A stretch of 64,000 nucleotides of DNA from Liopterus haemorrhoidalis (GCA_963971575.1 OZ020622.1:11136279-11200278), one strand, 5' to 3'; positions 42,438 through 54,014 are shown, counted from the first letter of the stretch. Numbers and translations are program-made. Notes: a model not told the origin generated them from the letters alone.

Positions 42438-43030
42438 TTTTACCGGCCGTCAACATATATAAGGGAGGTATTGTGATCATACCGATTTTGTCATTTCGAG
42501 ATTTCGATGGATCTCCACGAATTGAGGTCCCTACATAACGTTTTGACTATTTTTAGCATGATGTCTGTCCGTCTGTCTGTCTGTCCGTCTATGTACACGT
42601 GCAGAGCAAATTCGGCTAAAAGGATTTTTATGAAACTTTATATTTAAGCTTTTGCTATCAATTTTACAAATTCATCAACTTTTGGTAAAAATCGGTTGAC
42701 TAAAAATGGGAGTTTACTCGTGTCGATTTTAAGTTTTTTGTGAATATTTCACAACAGAAATATATTTCGGAAAAAATTATTGAACAAAAGTTGCTATAAA
42801 AGCAATAACTAATAACTTTTATTTGAGACGTTTTTTGATAGAACGAAAAATTTCGAATAATTTTTGTAAAATTTTTCTCACATTTTTCATACTTACATAT
42901 ATGTAACGTTTCCATGGTTATGATAAATAATATCTCTGTTAGAAAATAGGCCAAGTTATTTCTACTCTGCTGCTGGAATATATTTTATATAAGTACTTCA
43001 TGATGGCAGTAGGTCCTGTGGTGGCCAGAC
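42438..43030 (-). repeat. ACCGACCGCC repeat family, tandem copy 2
   Basis: Starts GATTTTTACCGGCCGTCAAC directly after copy 1 in the same orientation and repeats the whole unit with about ten percent visible change and a shorter microsatellite. It makes a head-to-tail dimer of about 600-bp units. Confidence 0.85.
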
Positions 43031-43068
43031 CTGATTTTTCAAACTATCTTTATAATTGTTTATAAATA

Positions 43069-43591
43069 TCTATATTAATAATATTGAAGGCTATATCTGT
43101 TTTTTTTTTTGGCTTCTATACGTTTTTTTGATTTTTACCCGTTTCCTACGATTATAAGACAATAATCGCAAATAAGTCAAAAATAAATAAAAATAAAAAT
43201 GAAATGTGTAGATGTCGTGTGTTCAATTGACTTATGTTCATCTGTCGCTATGATAATATGTCACAGTGTTGTCGTGTGTTAAAATGTGTCTATGTTCATC
43301 TGTCGCGTGTTAATCTGTCCATGTTAAAGTGTCGCATGTTACTGTGGCGTATGTTCACATGTCCGGACACCTTGTTTAATACAGTTTTAATAAGAAATAT
43401 ATATGGGGAGTTATGGGAGGAGCTACCTATAAAAGATATATTTCACTTATTGAACATCAAAAATATGTATAAAAAGTTGTTTAAAAAAAAGAAATGATTA
43501 ATTTGTGTTCTACTTAAATCTGAAATATCACTTATGTTACAGCTAAAATATACATTACAAAAATCTTAGGAAGTACGGGTATTCCAGCTAG
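43069..43591 (+). mobile_element. Non-autonomous Helitron
   Basis: 5' A|TCTATATTAATAATATTGAA and 3' TACGGGTATTCCAGCTAG|T, with insertion between A and T. Inside, 43206-43370 is a loose tandem of about 22-base units around TGTCGTGTGTTAAAATGTG. No frame of interest. The same 5' end is found at 27068 and a related 3' end at 22144. Confidence 0.65.
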
Positions 43592-44440
43592 TTACAAATA
43601 AAATTAAAATTCAAGGATTACTAGACTCTTTTTTTCGATAATATTGTACTTTCTAATATTATGCAGTAAGTAGAAAACTGTGCAAAGTAAAATTGTCGTT
43701 GCAGAATAAGCCAGACAAGTGCAACATTTTGTGTACACAGTAGTTTGTCCTTAAATGGATTTGTCTCAAGTTAATAAGGGCGTCAGAGCGTGGCGTCTGC
43801 AGTACCTCCGTACGTGGAAATACGAATATGAAATACAGGTACGTGATTAGAATAGGGAAACATCTGATTTTACATTTCCGAGCTTTTAGTTGACAGAACT
43901 TTCATCATAAACTTTTAGTTATTCACGTCATTTAGCTGCCTACTTGAGATGAGCTTAGAATTTTGTGTTAAACTCGTGGTTTTGGGTCAGAATTACCTAT
44001 AAATATTTATACGTACATTTTCATATATTTCGAGGTACTACGTCTAGCTGGCTTGTCGTTCAAATTAATTTCACCAACTACTGAATTATAACTTCATACA
44101 TAACTTTCTTGAAATGAACGAGAAGTTAGTTATTTTTCTAAGAGATGGCCCCATCTAATAACTTTTCTGAAAGAGAACGTAATTATAAAGATATTCTGTG
44201 AATTAAGTTTGTACTTCCGGCGACCAGTGGGAAAATTCATAGCAGAGTTCAGCTGACAGTCTCAGCGCCGTTTATTCGTCTATCTTTGCGTCTACAAACT
44301 ACGACCCACGGGACAAATCCAGTAAAAAGATACCATCCGGTCAGTGGACATTTTTTAAAAAATTTATTTACATAAAAACTGCAATTTAAAATAATCAGAA
44401 AATCCCAAAACTATCAACTAAACATTATCCGATTCTTACG
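43592..44440. other. No gene seen
   Basis: AT-rich, no recognised repeats. Confidence 0.5.
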
Positions 44441-44444
44441 AGAG

Positions 44445-45111
44445 TTGCCTCTTATATTTCGGGATTGCGCAAAACTAGTGCTGCCATCTGCCAACTGACG
44501 CTTCTGTCGTAAACTTTGATATTTTTGAAGGTACTCTGAACGTTTTGACGTACGAGCGCTATTTGTGTTGTTTACAGTAGCTTGAAAATTTTTATCTGGG
44601 CTAAAAATGGAATTAAATCGTGAACATTTTCGAGCGATTATTTTTTACAACTTTCGACGTGGATTAACCGAACAACAATGTATCGATGAACTCAATTCGA
44701 CTTTTGGCGATGCAGCACCATCAAGGACTACTGTTTATCGATGGTTTGCCGACTTCAATTGTGGCCGTAGTTCGCTTAAGGACGAATTTCGTGACGGTCG
44801 TCAAAAATCAGTTGTTGTTCCGGAAAACATTGATGCTGTACGTAAACTGATACTGCAAGATCGTCATGTGACTTATCGTGAGATTGAGGTATCATTGGGT
44901 ATTAGTGGGGCCAGCATACATTCACTATTGCATGAACATTTGGCCGCCAAAAAGATTTGGTCGCGTTGGAGTGGAAAAAGTGCTTCGAAAATTGGTTCAA
45001 AACCATGCTAAAGTGTATTGATCTTTATGGAGAATATTTTGAAAAATAATAAAGCCACTTTTGTTGATAAATAATTGTTTTTGATCTCAAATCCCAAAAT
45101 ATAAAAGGCAA
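44445..45111 (+). mobile_element. mariner element, internally deleted
   Basis: The ends TTGCCTCTTATATTTCGGGA and (reverse strand) TTGCCTTTTATATTTTGGGA are inverted repeats of about 24 bases. The 667-bp element keeps the N-terminal transposase frame and, after a deletion, the last codons (KCFEKWFK, CIDLYGEYFEK). The exact TA flank could not be decided because the similarity runs to the edges. Confidence 0.75.
44607..45011 (+). pseudogene. mariner transposase, DNA-binding half
   Basis: A 134-residue frame from the ATG. MELNREHFRAIIFYNFRRGL, TEQQCIDELNSTFGD and PSRTTVYRWFADFNCGRSSL form the first HTH; RKLILQDRHVTYREIEVSLG and ISGASIHSLLHEHL form the second. After KKIWSRW the frame jumps by deletion into the region coding for the very C-terminus, read out of frame. 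All three catalytic aspartates are gone. The DNA-binding half is free of stops, so a binding-only protein is conceivable, but there is no sign it is expressed. Confidence 0.75.
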
Positions 45112-45312
45112 GACTCATGAAATTTTTATTTTTATCACCATTATTTATTTAATATCACCATTATTATTAAGCTTGTTTTTAAAATCAAGCGCCAAAAGCC
45201 TAGCTGAATTCAAATTGTCCGGTCCGCCAATTATTTAAGAAATTATTATGTGGCCCGCTTCCGAAAAAGTTTGAAGACCTCTGGTATAGACCAACATGGC
45301 CATAGCCTAGGC

Positions 45313-45988
<676 letters not shown>

Positions 45989-45999
45989 GCCTATGGTAA

Positions 46000-46665
46000 T
46001 TATTTCAAACTTTTTGACATCGATGCGTCAAAATTCGAAAAAAAATTGTCGTGTCATATCTAGAAATATCCATAATTTTGTGATATTTGCAGGCCTGGTA
46101 AAAAAGTAGTTTTATTTTTGATATATTTATTTCTGAAAAAATCGCAAACAAATAATTCTTTACATTAGTAACTTTTCTTGTTGCTGAATTGTATTTGCTA
46201 ATTCTTCAATTGTAGGTTGCAGGTTAATAGGTCTATAATAATCTCTAAACCAGCGTTTCCCAACCTTTCCTACGATGGATCGTTTCACATATAATGAACA
46301 TACAGAGCTACTGTATGTCTAAGCAAACAAAAAACTCGGAAAATATGTGAACTAATTTTAAATATTTTTCCTTTATATCACGTATGTAATTTAAAAAATA
46401 TTTTCCACGTAAATTTCATGGAAAAATATGTCAAAACCACATTATTGTTACTGTCAGAAAATAAATAATATAACAAAAAATGCATTTAGTTTTTACAGCC
46501 AATTTTTTATCAATTATTATAATAATTATTATTTTTCTATTAAACAACTTGTTCAATGTCAAAAATTACCTTCATATTAATATTAATATTAAAAATATCA
46601 ATTACAATTACTATTCTCTTAAAAGACATTATTATTATTATTGTTATTTTTTGGATTTATCACCA
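46000..46665. other. No gene; AT-rich with ATT runs
   Basis: CAGCGTTTCCCAACCTTTCC at 46252 resembles a lone hAT end. Short TTA/ATT tandem runs lie at 46500-46640 and produce an 87-codon low-complexity frame. Confidence 0.5.
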
Positions 46666-46668
46666 AAG

Positions 46669-47037
46669 GACCGACCGCCATCACAAAGTACTTGTTTAAT
46701 TTACGCTGCTTTATCAAAAAATGTCTTAAATAAAAGTTGCTAGTTATTGCTTTTATAGCAACTTTTCTTAAATAATTTTTTTCGAAATATTTCTCTGTTG
46801 TGAAATATTCGCAAAAATCTTAAACCGACATGAGCAAACTCCCATTTCTAGTTAACCGATTTGTACCAAAAGTTGATCAACTCGGCACGAGTTGATCAAC
46901 TTTATATAAGCATATTTAAGCTTTTGACATCAATGGCACATTGATGTCAAAAGCTTAAATATGAAGTTTCATAAAAATTCTTTTAGCCGAATTTGCTTTG
47001 TGCGTGTGCACGTCGGTCCGTGCACACGTACAAAGTT
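46669..47037 (+). repeat. ACCGACCGCC repeat family, partial and rearranged copy
   Basis: Begins GACCGACCGCCATCACAAAG and follows the family to just before the microsatellite, then ends at the junction with the retrotransposon at 47041. Near 46870-46962 a short segment is inverted, giving two palindromes with GCA at the centre. Confidence 0.8.
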
Positions 47038-47040
47038 ATC

Positions 47041-48172
47041 TTCCTGTTATCCTTCCCCAATCTCCATCCTTCTTGCCTCTAAATCCCTCGCCCACCTCTC
47101 CCCCCATCCATCTTCGTGCAACAGGTCTAGTGTGCTCCCCGACCATACTGTCATCTCTCTACACCTCTTCGCGAGGTGCTCTACATCTTCTTCCTCCTCC
47201 CCACACATCCTGCACATCTTATCCTCATGTTTCCTCCAATATCTATTTCCTTTCTCTTCATTTCCGCACCTTAGCCTCGAAATCCTCCTAACTCTCCCTC
47301 CTGACCTTCCTCTTTCTCTCTTCAAGTAGCTTGGTACCCCTATAGTTCTGACCTCCTTATATCTCCCTGCGCTTCTTGAATTGTCTATTCTGAATGTCCT
47401 TTCTTGCTCCCCCACTTCCTTATCCCTCTTCCACAACTCCTCAATCACGCTTATCTCGTCTTTTCTTCTCCTTTCCACCTCTGTCGCATCCACTCCGCAT
47501 CTCCAGTAATACTCCTTTCTCATCTCCCCCCCCATGCGTACCATCTTCCTTTCTGTTCCTTTCTGGCTCTTTCTGCCCAGCATTCCCTCATTATTTTTTT
47601 GTCTGTTTCTATTCTAATTTTCTGTTCGTACTTAGCCGCCCTCCTTCCTGTACCCACTTTCATCTTATCCCTTTTCAGTTCCTCTCTTAAAATATACCCT
47701 GGTGTCGTTCTATCTACCTCTAAGATCCATCTCAAATACCACTCCTGTACTCGTTCTACCTTCTCCCATTCCTTCCAACCCCAAATTTGCACCCCATATA
47801 GCAGGATGTTTTTCATCACGGCGTCAACAACCTCAATCTCTATCTAATATCGTCGCTAAACTTCCTCCCTCCTATATTCCACAGCTTCCCCATGACTATC
47901 CTTGCCTTCTTTACTCTTTCCCTTATGTGTAGTTCAGCCCCATTGTTCCTCGTTAGTACATGACCTAGGTATTTTATACTCTTCACCTCTTCTATTTCTC
48001 TGCTACCCCATTCCCATTTTATCTTCTTTCTTCTTCCTCCTCCTTTACTGAATACCATTACCTTCGTCTTATCCCTTTTTACTTCTAATTTTTTCCTTTT
48101 GAAATATTTATCCGCCCTTTCAATCATTCTCTTAAGCTCCTGTTCCTCCTCTGCCATCAATACAATATCGTA
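47041..48172 (-). pseudogene. Charged non-LTR retrotransposon, thumb and C-terminus, copy 2
   Basis: Minus strand, parallel to copy 1 at 23752-25125 and somewhat better kept. It starts just after the lost YADD (DIVLMAEEEQELKRMIERAD). It continues KTKVMVFSKGGGRRKKIKWE, SIKYLGHVLTR, LLYGVQIWGWKEWE and YLRWILEVDRTTPGY. A 178-residue frame (47583-47047) ends with RMCGEEEEDVEHLAKRC, a Cys-His-Cys knuckle. Frameshifts near 47830 and 47560. Both ends are cut: the 5' end within the catalytic box, the 3' end at the border with the repeat at 47037. Confidence 0.8.
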
Positions 48173-48189
48173 TACACGCATTTTGTTAT

Positions 48190-48660
48190 TGAAATAAATA
48201 CTCAAAAGACAGAAGAAAACAGCGACTGTCAATGCAACCTCCAAAAAATTTTAATATTCGATTTTCAATTTCTTTCCAGTTTGTTAAAATATGTTGTTAA
48301 TGCTTCCATACATATCAATGACGTATTGAATATTATATATTCGTGTAATACGCACTGCATGAAGAACAGTTCATAATGTTGTTCCTGAGTAAGTAACGAT
48401 TCCTGCAGAATCAACTGTTGCGGGGTGGATTGTGCGGAACATAATGTAAATTTCATGTAACTGAATTTAATAGTTAGATTGAATCGTATGGTTTCTGTGA
48501 ATATTAATGTACCAGAACCACCACTAACAAATATGACGTGAATTGACAACAACTGCCCTTATTGTCGGGTGCTGCAATGTGACATAATCGTACTTAAAAA
48601 TTCAAGAGCAATTTCAGAGATAAAACTGAAATAACTCGATTTGAACAGCTCACTACTGGT
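48190..48660. other. Unassigned open frame on the minus strand
   Basis: A 95-codon frame (48552-48265) reads FVSGGSGTLIFTETIRFNLT and QEQHYELFFMQCVLHEYIIF. It matches no family I can name; its left and right borders lack a convincing splice site. Confidence 0.3.
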
Positions 48661-48688
48661 GGCTCCACTAGTTCAGTAGGTCTGCTAG
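48661..48688 (+). mobile_element. Helitron-like 3' terminus
   Basis: ACTAGTTCAGTAGGTCTG then CTAG|T at 48685-48689, four bases before the start of the next Helitron. No 5' partner found. Confidence 0.35.
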
Positions 48689-48692
48689 TTTA

Positions 48693-50006
48693 TCTTTATA
48701 TATAAAAGAGAATATTTGTGGCTATGGGAGGAGGGGGGGGGGGGCGTCATTAAAACTAAAATACTGGAAATATCTAGCTTATTATTTACTTTTACATTAC
48801 ATCAACAATTTATAAAGACAATTTGTTTTGATTGAAGAACGATTATATTCTGTTTAGTGTAGCTTTTGAATATTTAGGGGGACAGAGGGAGCGCTACTTA
48901 TAAACTTGAAATTTCTCTCTTATTATTGACTTAACATTAAACATGTTCATAACAAAAGCTGTTATAATATCAATAATATAATTAAATAAATAAACAAATC
49001 TTTCCTCAATATATCAGACCTATAATGACATATCGACTTAGTTTTTGCTTCCAAAGGTTACCCATGCACATGTACAAAAACGGATTTTGCTCTGATCAAC
49101 CCATAAACAGCAAATCTAGATTCAAGGTTAGTTATAAAACGCCTCGGATGTTTAGAATCTGTATATGTATTAAAACTCAAAAACGGCTTAACCGATTTTA
49201 GTGCTATTTGCAACAGCGTATTGCAAATTTGTCTGGAAAGATTTTAAGCTATATATCATCGCTGTATGACACCAGGCTTCCGATCAATTAAGAAATATTT
49301 AGGAAAAAGTCGGAAAAATTTTCCGTATTATAAAAAACTATAAAAGATACACATATTCAAAATATATATTAACAAATTTTAGGGTTTAATATTGCTACAA
49401 AAATGTTAGATGTATCCCGTGTTGTATCCCGAGAATATATATCACAATTTTTTTTTATTTTCATTTTTGACAACAATTATAACGTTAAATTCGCTGTTGA
49501 ACATTATTGTAACCCCCTAAAGCAATAAGAAGAAAAAAACTTCCTTGGGTGGCAAGAATATTTACTATCGAATAAAGTGCTCCGACCTATATAGGTACGA
49601 TTTATAAATCAGGAATTATCACGGAGTAATTATAATAAATATCATAAAAATTATAATAAATAATTTCGTAAGGTGCAAGATAAAATGTTTCACGTGATCG
49701 GCGCTTCTTTTGGCGATGAGTGATTCTCAAATGGGCATTTTATGTGGCATTTTCCTGGGTTAGCACAACGGGACACTTATACGTGTTGTTACTAAATGTC
49801 TATACTACCAATGTTTACAAAGAAATTCGTACTTAAATTATTTGTATAAGAAGCACATATTAATACAATGGTAGATTAAAACAAATAAATATATTTGAAT
49901 ATAAAACGATTCGCAGCAACCAGTCTTGAACCGATTTCGAAATGGGTCCGATCTAAGCCGGCTACGACTATTTTTTTCGGCAGCGAAGCAGCGGGTATTC
50001 TGCTAG
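48693..50006 (+). mobile_element. Non-autonomous Helitron, 1.3 kb
   Basis: 5' A|TCTTTATATATAAAAGAGAA (A at 48692) and 3' CGAAGCAGCGGGTATTCTG then CTAG|T (50003-50007), the typical insect Helitron end sequences. The interior is AT-rich, without a Rep/helicase frame, and contains a G run near 48735. Confidence 0.65.
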
Positions 50007-50110
50007 TCAAAAAATAAAAACAAAAATAACGCTCCTTTATAATCTTTATAATTATTTGTTTAATTTATAGAGGAGTCCGTGTATGGTAGAGGACTGGGTG
50101 AAACTAATGG

Positions 50111-50224
50111 GGCAATTCTGTGGCAAAATCTATAAGCTACAAACGATCATAGTTTTATGTGTTGTTATAAATAGTTTCTTATAGATTTTGTCTGTAAGCT
50201 TACAGGTTTGCCACAGAATTGCTG
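50111..50224. repeat. Imperfect stem-loop
   Basis: GCAATTCTGTGGCAAAATCT near 50114 and its inverse near 50205-50224 pair. One arm has an extra palindromic 18 bases (CTGTAAGCTTACAG). The nature is unknown. Confidence 0.55.
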
Positions 50225-50230
50225 CAACAG

Positions 50231-51180
50231 TTAATATACAATTAATTTTAAACATTTACACATCGTCTGGTCATACATTAAGGGATTTCCAGAGTTATTT
50301 TTTTTTTTTTTGTAAATTTCCCGGTACTCTAGTAGGTTCAGTTTAAGACTTTTATTATGTAAAATTTTAAAATCATTTACGGAAAGGTTATGATTATTAG
50401 AGATCATATGTTCTGCTATGTTGGACTGTTCTATTATTTTATTTTGGATGGCTTTCAAATGTTCTCCAAATTTTGTAGCAAATTTCTTGGAATCTTGGAA
50501 TGAAGCTTGGTAAACTCAATTTTTTGTGTAAATCAGTTTTATCTAGTTTGTTATTAACAAGTAAATTTTTAATTGTGTATTTATTATAATAGGCTGGATT
50601 TATATTTAATTTCTTTAATTTGGATCCTATTTTTAGGCTAACCTGGCCGTGCAAGAGTATTATTTTGTAAATTTAAGTTAAGGATAGTGAGAAGACCGAG
50701 ATTCAACTAAGACTGATTTATTTCTAATACAATACAATATTTATACATATTTACAATTATATGAGTTGCATTATTTGTAATTGGTAATTGAGAATGCGTA
50801 GTATGCATTTATTGAGGAAATGTCGCAATATAGAGCTCATTGTCACATAAGGAATGTGCTAAAGCTAGCTGAAAAGGTACAATGAACTACAATTGCAACA
50901 CAGTATCTGGTTTACTTAGGGGATAAAAATATGTTAATAATTTTTTTTTGCGCTTTTTTTGTAATAATTTTGCCTATTTCAGCCTTGTTATAACCGTTAT
51001 TAATAGCAATTTGATAAATAGTTTTTAATTCCAGATTGTATTCTTCTTCAAGTGGAACTTTTAATAATCTGTCTACATAACAATTGAATGCAGCCATTTT
51101 AGTATTATAAGGATATAAAGAGGAAGCAGGAATTATGGTGTCAGTATGTGTCGGTTTTCTATAGATTTTGAAGATAATTT
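50231..51180 (-). pseudogene. Penelope-like element, RT end and GIY-YIG endonuclease
   Basis: The minus strand from about 51170 gives FKIYRKPTHTDTIIPASSLY, KMAAFNCYVDRLLKVPLEEE and NGYNKAEIGKIITKKAQ, the region after the Penelope reverse transcriptase core. After an insertion come KIGSKLKKLNINPAYYNKYT and IKNLLVNNKLDKTDLHKK. Then in two frames come EHLKAIQNK, QSNIAEHMISNNHNLSVND and FKILHNKSLKLNLLEYREIY, the C-terminal half of the GIY-YIG endonuclease typical of Penelope-like elements. The GIY and YIG residues themselves are in the damaged part. Confidence 0.75.
50655..50905 (-). mobile_element. Possible short solo LTR inside the Penelope relic
   Basis: The 250 bases that interrupt the Penelope frames contain, on the minus strand, GTATAAATATTG and then AGAAATAAATCAG within 60 bases, like a promoter followed by a poly(A) signal. 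Borders beginning TGTTGCAATTG and ending TTTACA are possible, but no target duplication is clear. Confidence 0.3.
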
Positions 51181-51184
51181 TCGC

Positions 51185-51475
51185 AATCTTGGACACAAGA
51201 TGTATATAACAGAAAATTAGATTTTTTATTACAGTATGAATATCGTTTATATAAATAATGAACAGGAACGTTCCTAAGTGCGACCCCTGGGGAACACCGG
51301 AGGTTATAGTTATGAAATCTAAGATGCCACCATTAATTGCTACAGCTTGTGATCTATTCCCGATATAACTTTCGAGCCACCTCAATAAGTTGCCATGTAT
51401 ACCGAAGTATTTGTTGGAATTACTAAAAATAATTTTCTCCATATGATCCACAAATATTTCTGAAAATAGGAACTC
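51185..51475 (-). pseudogene. CR1/jockey-like reverse transcriptase fragment
   Basis: The minus strand encodes FGIHGNLLRWLESYIGNRSQ, a GGILDFITITSGVPQGS step and [13 protein letters not shown]. This is the block before the catalytic box, which itself is missing. The frame runs without a stop straight into the Penelope sequence, so the 179-residue frame is a chance fusion of two elements. Confidence 0.75.
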
Positions 51476-52448
51476 CTGTCGATGGCGTTACTGCCGGAAT
51501 ACGTATAGAGTAACATTAAACTTATATTCGTGAAACTAACAGTGTTTTATTTAATTATTAATTTTTTCTTTGTTTCACAGTTTCATCAAGTTTGTCAGGG
51601 TTTCACCGTTTAAATGTTTGTGAAAGAATTACTGAGTGAATAAGTGGTGAATGTCTCTGATGCCATTTATGTAGTGTAAGAAATAACTTCCCCGTTCTTA
51701 TCATAATGAATATGGATCTATCTTCTATCTAGAACACATTATACAAAGCAATCTGTTTTGAGATGTCAGAAACAGATTTTAACATTCTTTCGTTGGTATT
51801 GTTGGCAGCACTGTGATATTGTTGGCAGCTTGAAAAACAAATCGTTCACACATTAGACTTGCAATGAGGAAGCAGATGTCACTGAATCTGCTTCGTCGTA
51901 CGTTTCACATGTTCGTTCGTAAAGTTACGTTCCACTGCCTATGATTCTCATTCCTATTGCGAAATTCAACTCCAATAAACTGCTTTGTGAGACTTTTCAC
52001 ATGGAAATTTTTTGGTTTTACGCTTGTCAAATTTTCTTTTAGAAAAAGTTCTGGACAACAGGACGTGAGAATGTTATTTCACGACCTTTAAAGAAATTCA
52101 ATTTTCCATTCATATTAACTTATTTAAGAATATAAGAGCAACAGTATGCTTACCTAAAATATCAACAAGACTACTGGATGACATCACCACAATTTTTTAT
52201 TGGTTAATCCATTACAATCTGCTTCACTCTAACTATTTAGTAAATATGTCGACGGTATTCGGCGTATAATAAAGATATCCAAAGACTTTTCTCCATATTT
52301 TGATTATTTATATCGACTATGGATATATATTTGCAAATAAATTAATAGAAATACGGAATATATATGTAAGCTAGGGGTAATGTAGCAAATGAATTCTATC
52401 TTAATTATACACAGTCAAGAACATACAATCTTAGAACATATTTATTTT
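51476..52448. other. No gene seen
   Basis: AT-rich. TATTGTTGGCAGC occurs twice 25 bases apart near 51797-51835. Confidence 0.5.
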
Positions 52449-52449
52449 A

Positions 52450-53756
52450 CAAGGTGTCTCAAAAGAAATTTTATATTTATTTAGCTTACTGCGTGAACGC
52501 AACGTATCCGAGGGGCGCGGGGGTTATGTCAATCGGTAGCCTGGCTCTTGGGAATTTAGTCGCTATGGAGCGTTTCTCGGGAGCAGACCGCGCGTTATGC
52601 GTGCGAGAGTTTTACAAAAACGGTGATTCGACGACTGTAGCGCGTAGAAAATTCTGCAGTATTCGAGGTTTTCGCCACTTAAATGAGGCGCCAAGCATTC
52701 CTCTCATTCGACATTGGGTTAAAAAGTTTGAAGAGACTGGTACAACGCTGGATAAATCGAAATCCGGGCGACCTAGGTCATCAAGAACAGTAGAAAACGT
52801 GGAGAATGTTAATCAGTCTGTTCGTGACGACCCGAACCTTTCCATTCGGAGGCACGCAAGTGCTTTAAACGTGCATAGATCATCATTACATCGCATTATG
52901 CACAAAGACCTAAAGCTGCACCCCTACAAAATTCAATTGGTGCAAGAATTAAAGCCCCAAGATGCCAGTCAGAGGCTTAATTTCGTAAATCAGGTGATTG
53001 AGCGATTTTCAACGTTTACCAAGATTTTGTTTTCGGATGAAGCTCATTTTCATCTTAATGGCCACGTAAATAAGCAGAACTGCCGCTACTGGAGTGCAAC
53101 GAATCCGAAACGCAAACATCAGAAACCCCTACATTCGCCTCAAGTGACCGTATGGGCTGCGATGTCGGCGCGAGGAATTATCGGCCCTTACTTTTTTGAA
53201 GACGAAAGGGGGCGTGCAGTTACAGTGAATTCAGAGCGTTATGTGGAGATGTTAGACAACTTCTTGGTACCTGAAGTGCAAAACTTTCCTGGCTATAACC
53301 AAAGAACATGGTTCCAACAGGACGGAGCAACTTCACACACGTCCAATATGTCTCTGCCACGCGTTCGTGAAATTTTCTCAGGCAAATTGATCTCCCGGAG
53401 AGGTGACATAAATTGGCCTCCACGCAGTCCAGATTTAACCCCACTGGAGATCCTATGGGGTTATCTTAATTCTAAAGTTTACGCCAATAAACCGACTTCA
53501 CTGGCGCATTTGAAAGAAAATATCCGTCACGAAATGGCAGCCATCCCTGAGTCCACCTGCCGAGACGTCATAAGTAATTTTACTGTTTGATTAAATGAGT
53601 GCCGAGAACGCGAGGGTCTACATTTAGACGATATTATTTTTAAGAAGTAAATCCCCAAAAAGTGTATTTTAATAATTAATAAACATTTTTTCTATATACG
53701 GCTTACTTTTTTTTTAATCGATCCACTAAATATAAAATTTCTTTTGAGACACCTTG
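52450..53756 (+). mobile_element. Full-length DD41D Tc1/mariner transposon
   Basis: Perfect 30-base terminal inverted repeats (CAAGGTGTCTCAAAAGAAAT and ten more bases), flanked by TA at 52448-52449 and 53757-53758, total 1307 bp. It contains one transposase frame in direct orientation. The deleted copy at 29252-30166 shares ends and most of the sequence, so this is the same family at low divergence. It appears structurally complete but carries disabling changes in the gene. Confidence 0.95.
52565..53590 (+). pseudogene. DD41D transposase, truncated at the C-terminus
   Basis: The ATG at 52565 (MERFSGADRALCVREFYKNG) is the likely start; the frame open further upstream begins in the terminal repeat without an ATG. 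Domains: first HTH at residues 1-65, a GRPR motif at 69, second HTH at 75-125, catalytic D158 (ILFSDEAHFHLNG) and D253 (FQQDGATSHTS), then E295 in LTPLEILWGY. The gap between the second and third residues is 41. The sister copy has D here plus one more codon (LTPMDFFLWGYL), so D to E and a codon loss have hit the third site. A CGA to TGA change gives a stop at 53588-53590 and removes the last 22 or so residues. Both changes make activity doubtful. Confidence 0.85.
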
Positions 53757-53825
53757 TACATATATTGACATATCTATTTATATTTTATACATGGTAACAA
53801 CGATATTGTTACTATGTTCTTAACC

Positions 53826-53998
53826 CTATATTTCTCCCCTCTTCGGTTGAGTTGTTTGTAAAAACTCATCATACGGAAGACTGGGATGTTTATCAAAGTT
53901 TGGTCTTCTGGATCGCCTGAGCTGGCGATTCGATGACTGGTGGGAACCATCAGGAAGGATTCTTAGAACCGAAGGCGTTGTTTCTAGACTTGATTGTG
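53826..53998 (-). CDS. Possible terminal exon of an unknown host gene
   Basis: On the minus strand a strong splice acceptor (TTTCTCATTCATTTCCTGTT, then GCAG, ending at 53999) leads into 57 open codons and a TAG stop at 53826-53828. The product includes SSLETTPSVLRILPDGSHQS, then RRSRRPNFDKHPSLPYDEFL and ends QPKRGEI. The exon is clearly richer in G and C than the flanks. It starts one base into a codon. I do not recognise the protein. The full-length DD41D transposon lies 70 bases after the stop, in what would be the 3' UTR. Without an upstream exon or transcript this stays tentative. Confidence 0.35.
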
Positions 53999-54014
53999 CT
54001 GCAACAGGAAATGA

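Noticed and set aside
46252..46300. hAT-type end CAGCGTTTCCCAACC
   Set aside because: No inverted partner or duplication; kept only as a remark in the no-gene entry.
47404..47847. 147-codon plus-strand frame
   Set aside because: Antisense shadow of the second copy of the same retrotransposon.
48265..48552. Minus-strand 95-codon frame as a chemoreceptor exon
   Set aside because: Hydrophobicity pattern only; no conserved receptor motif or good splice sites.
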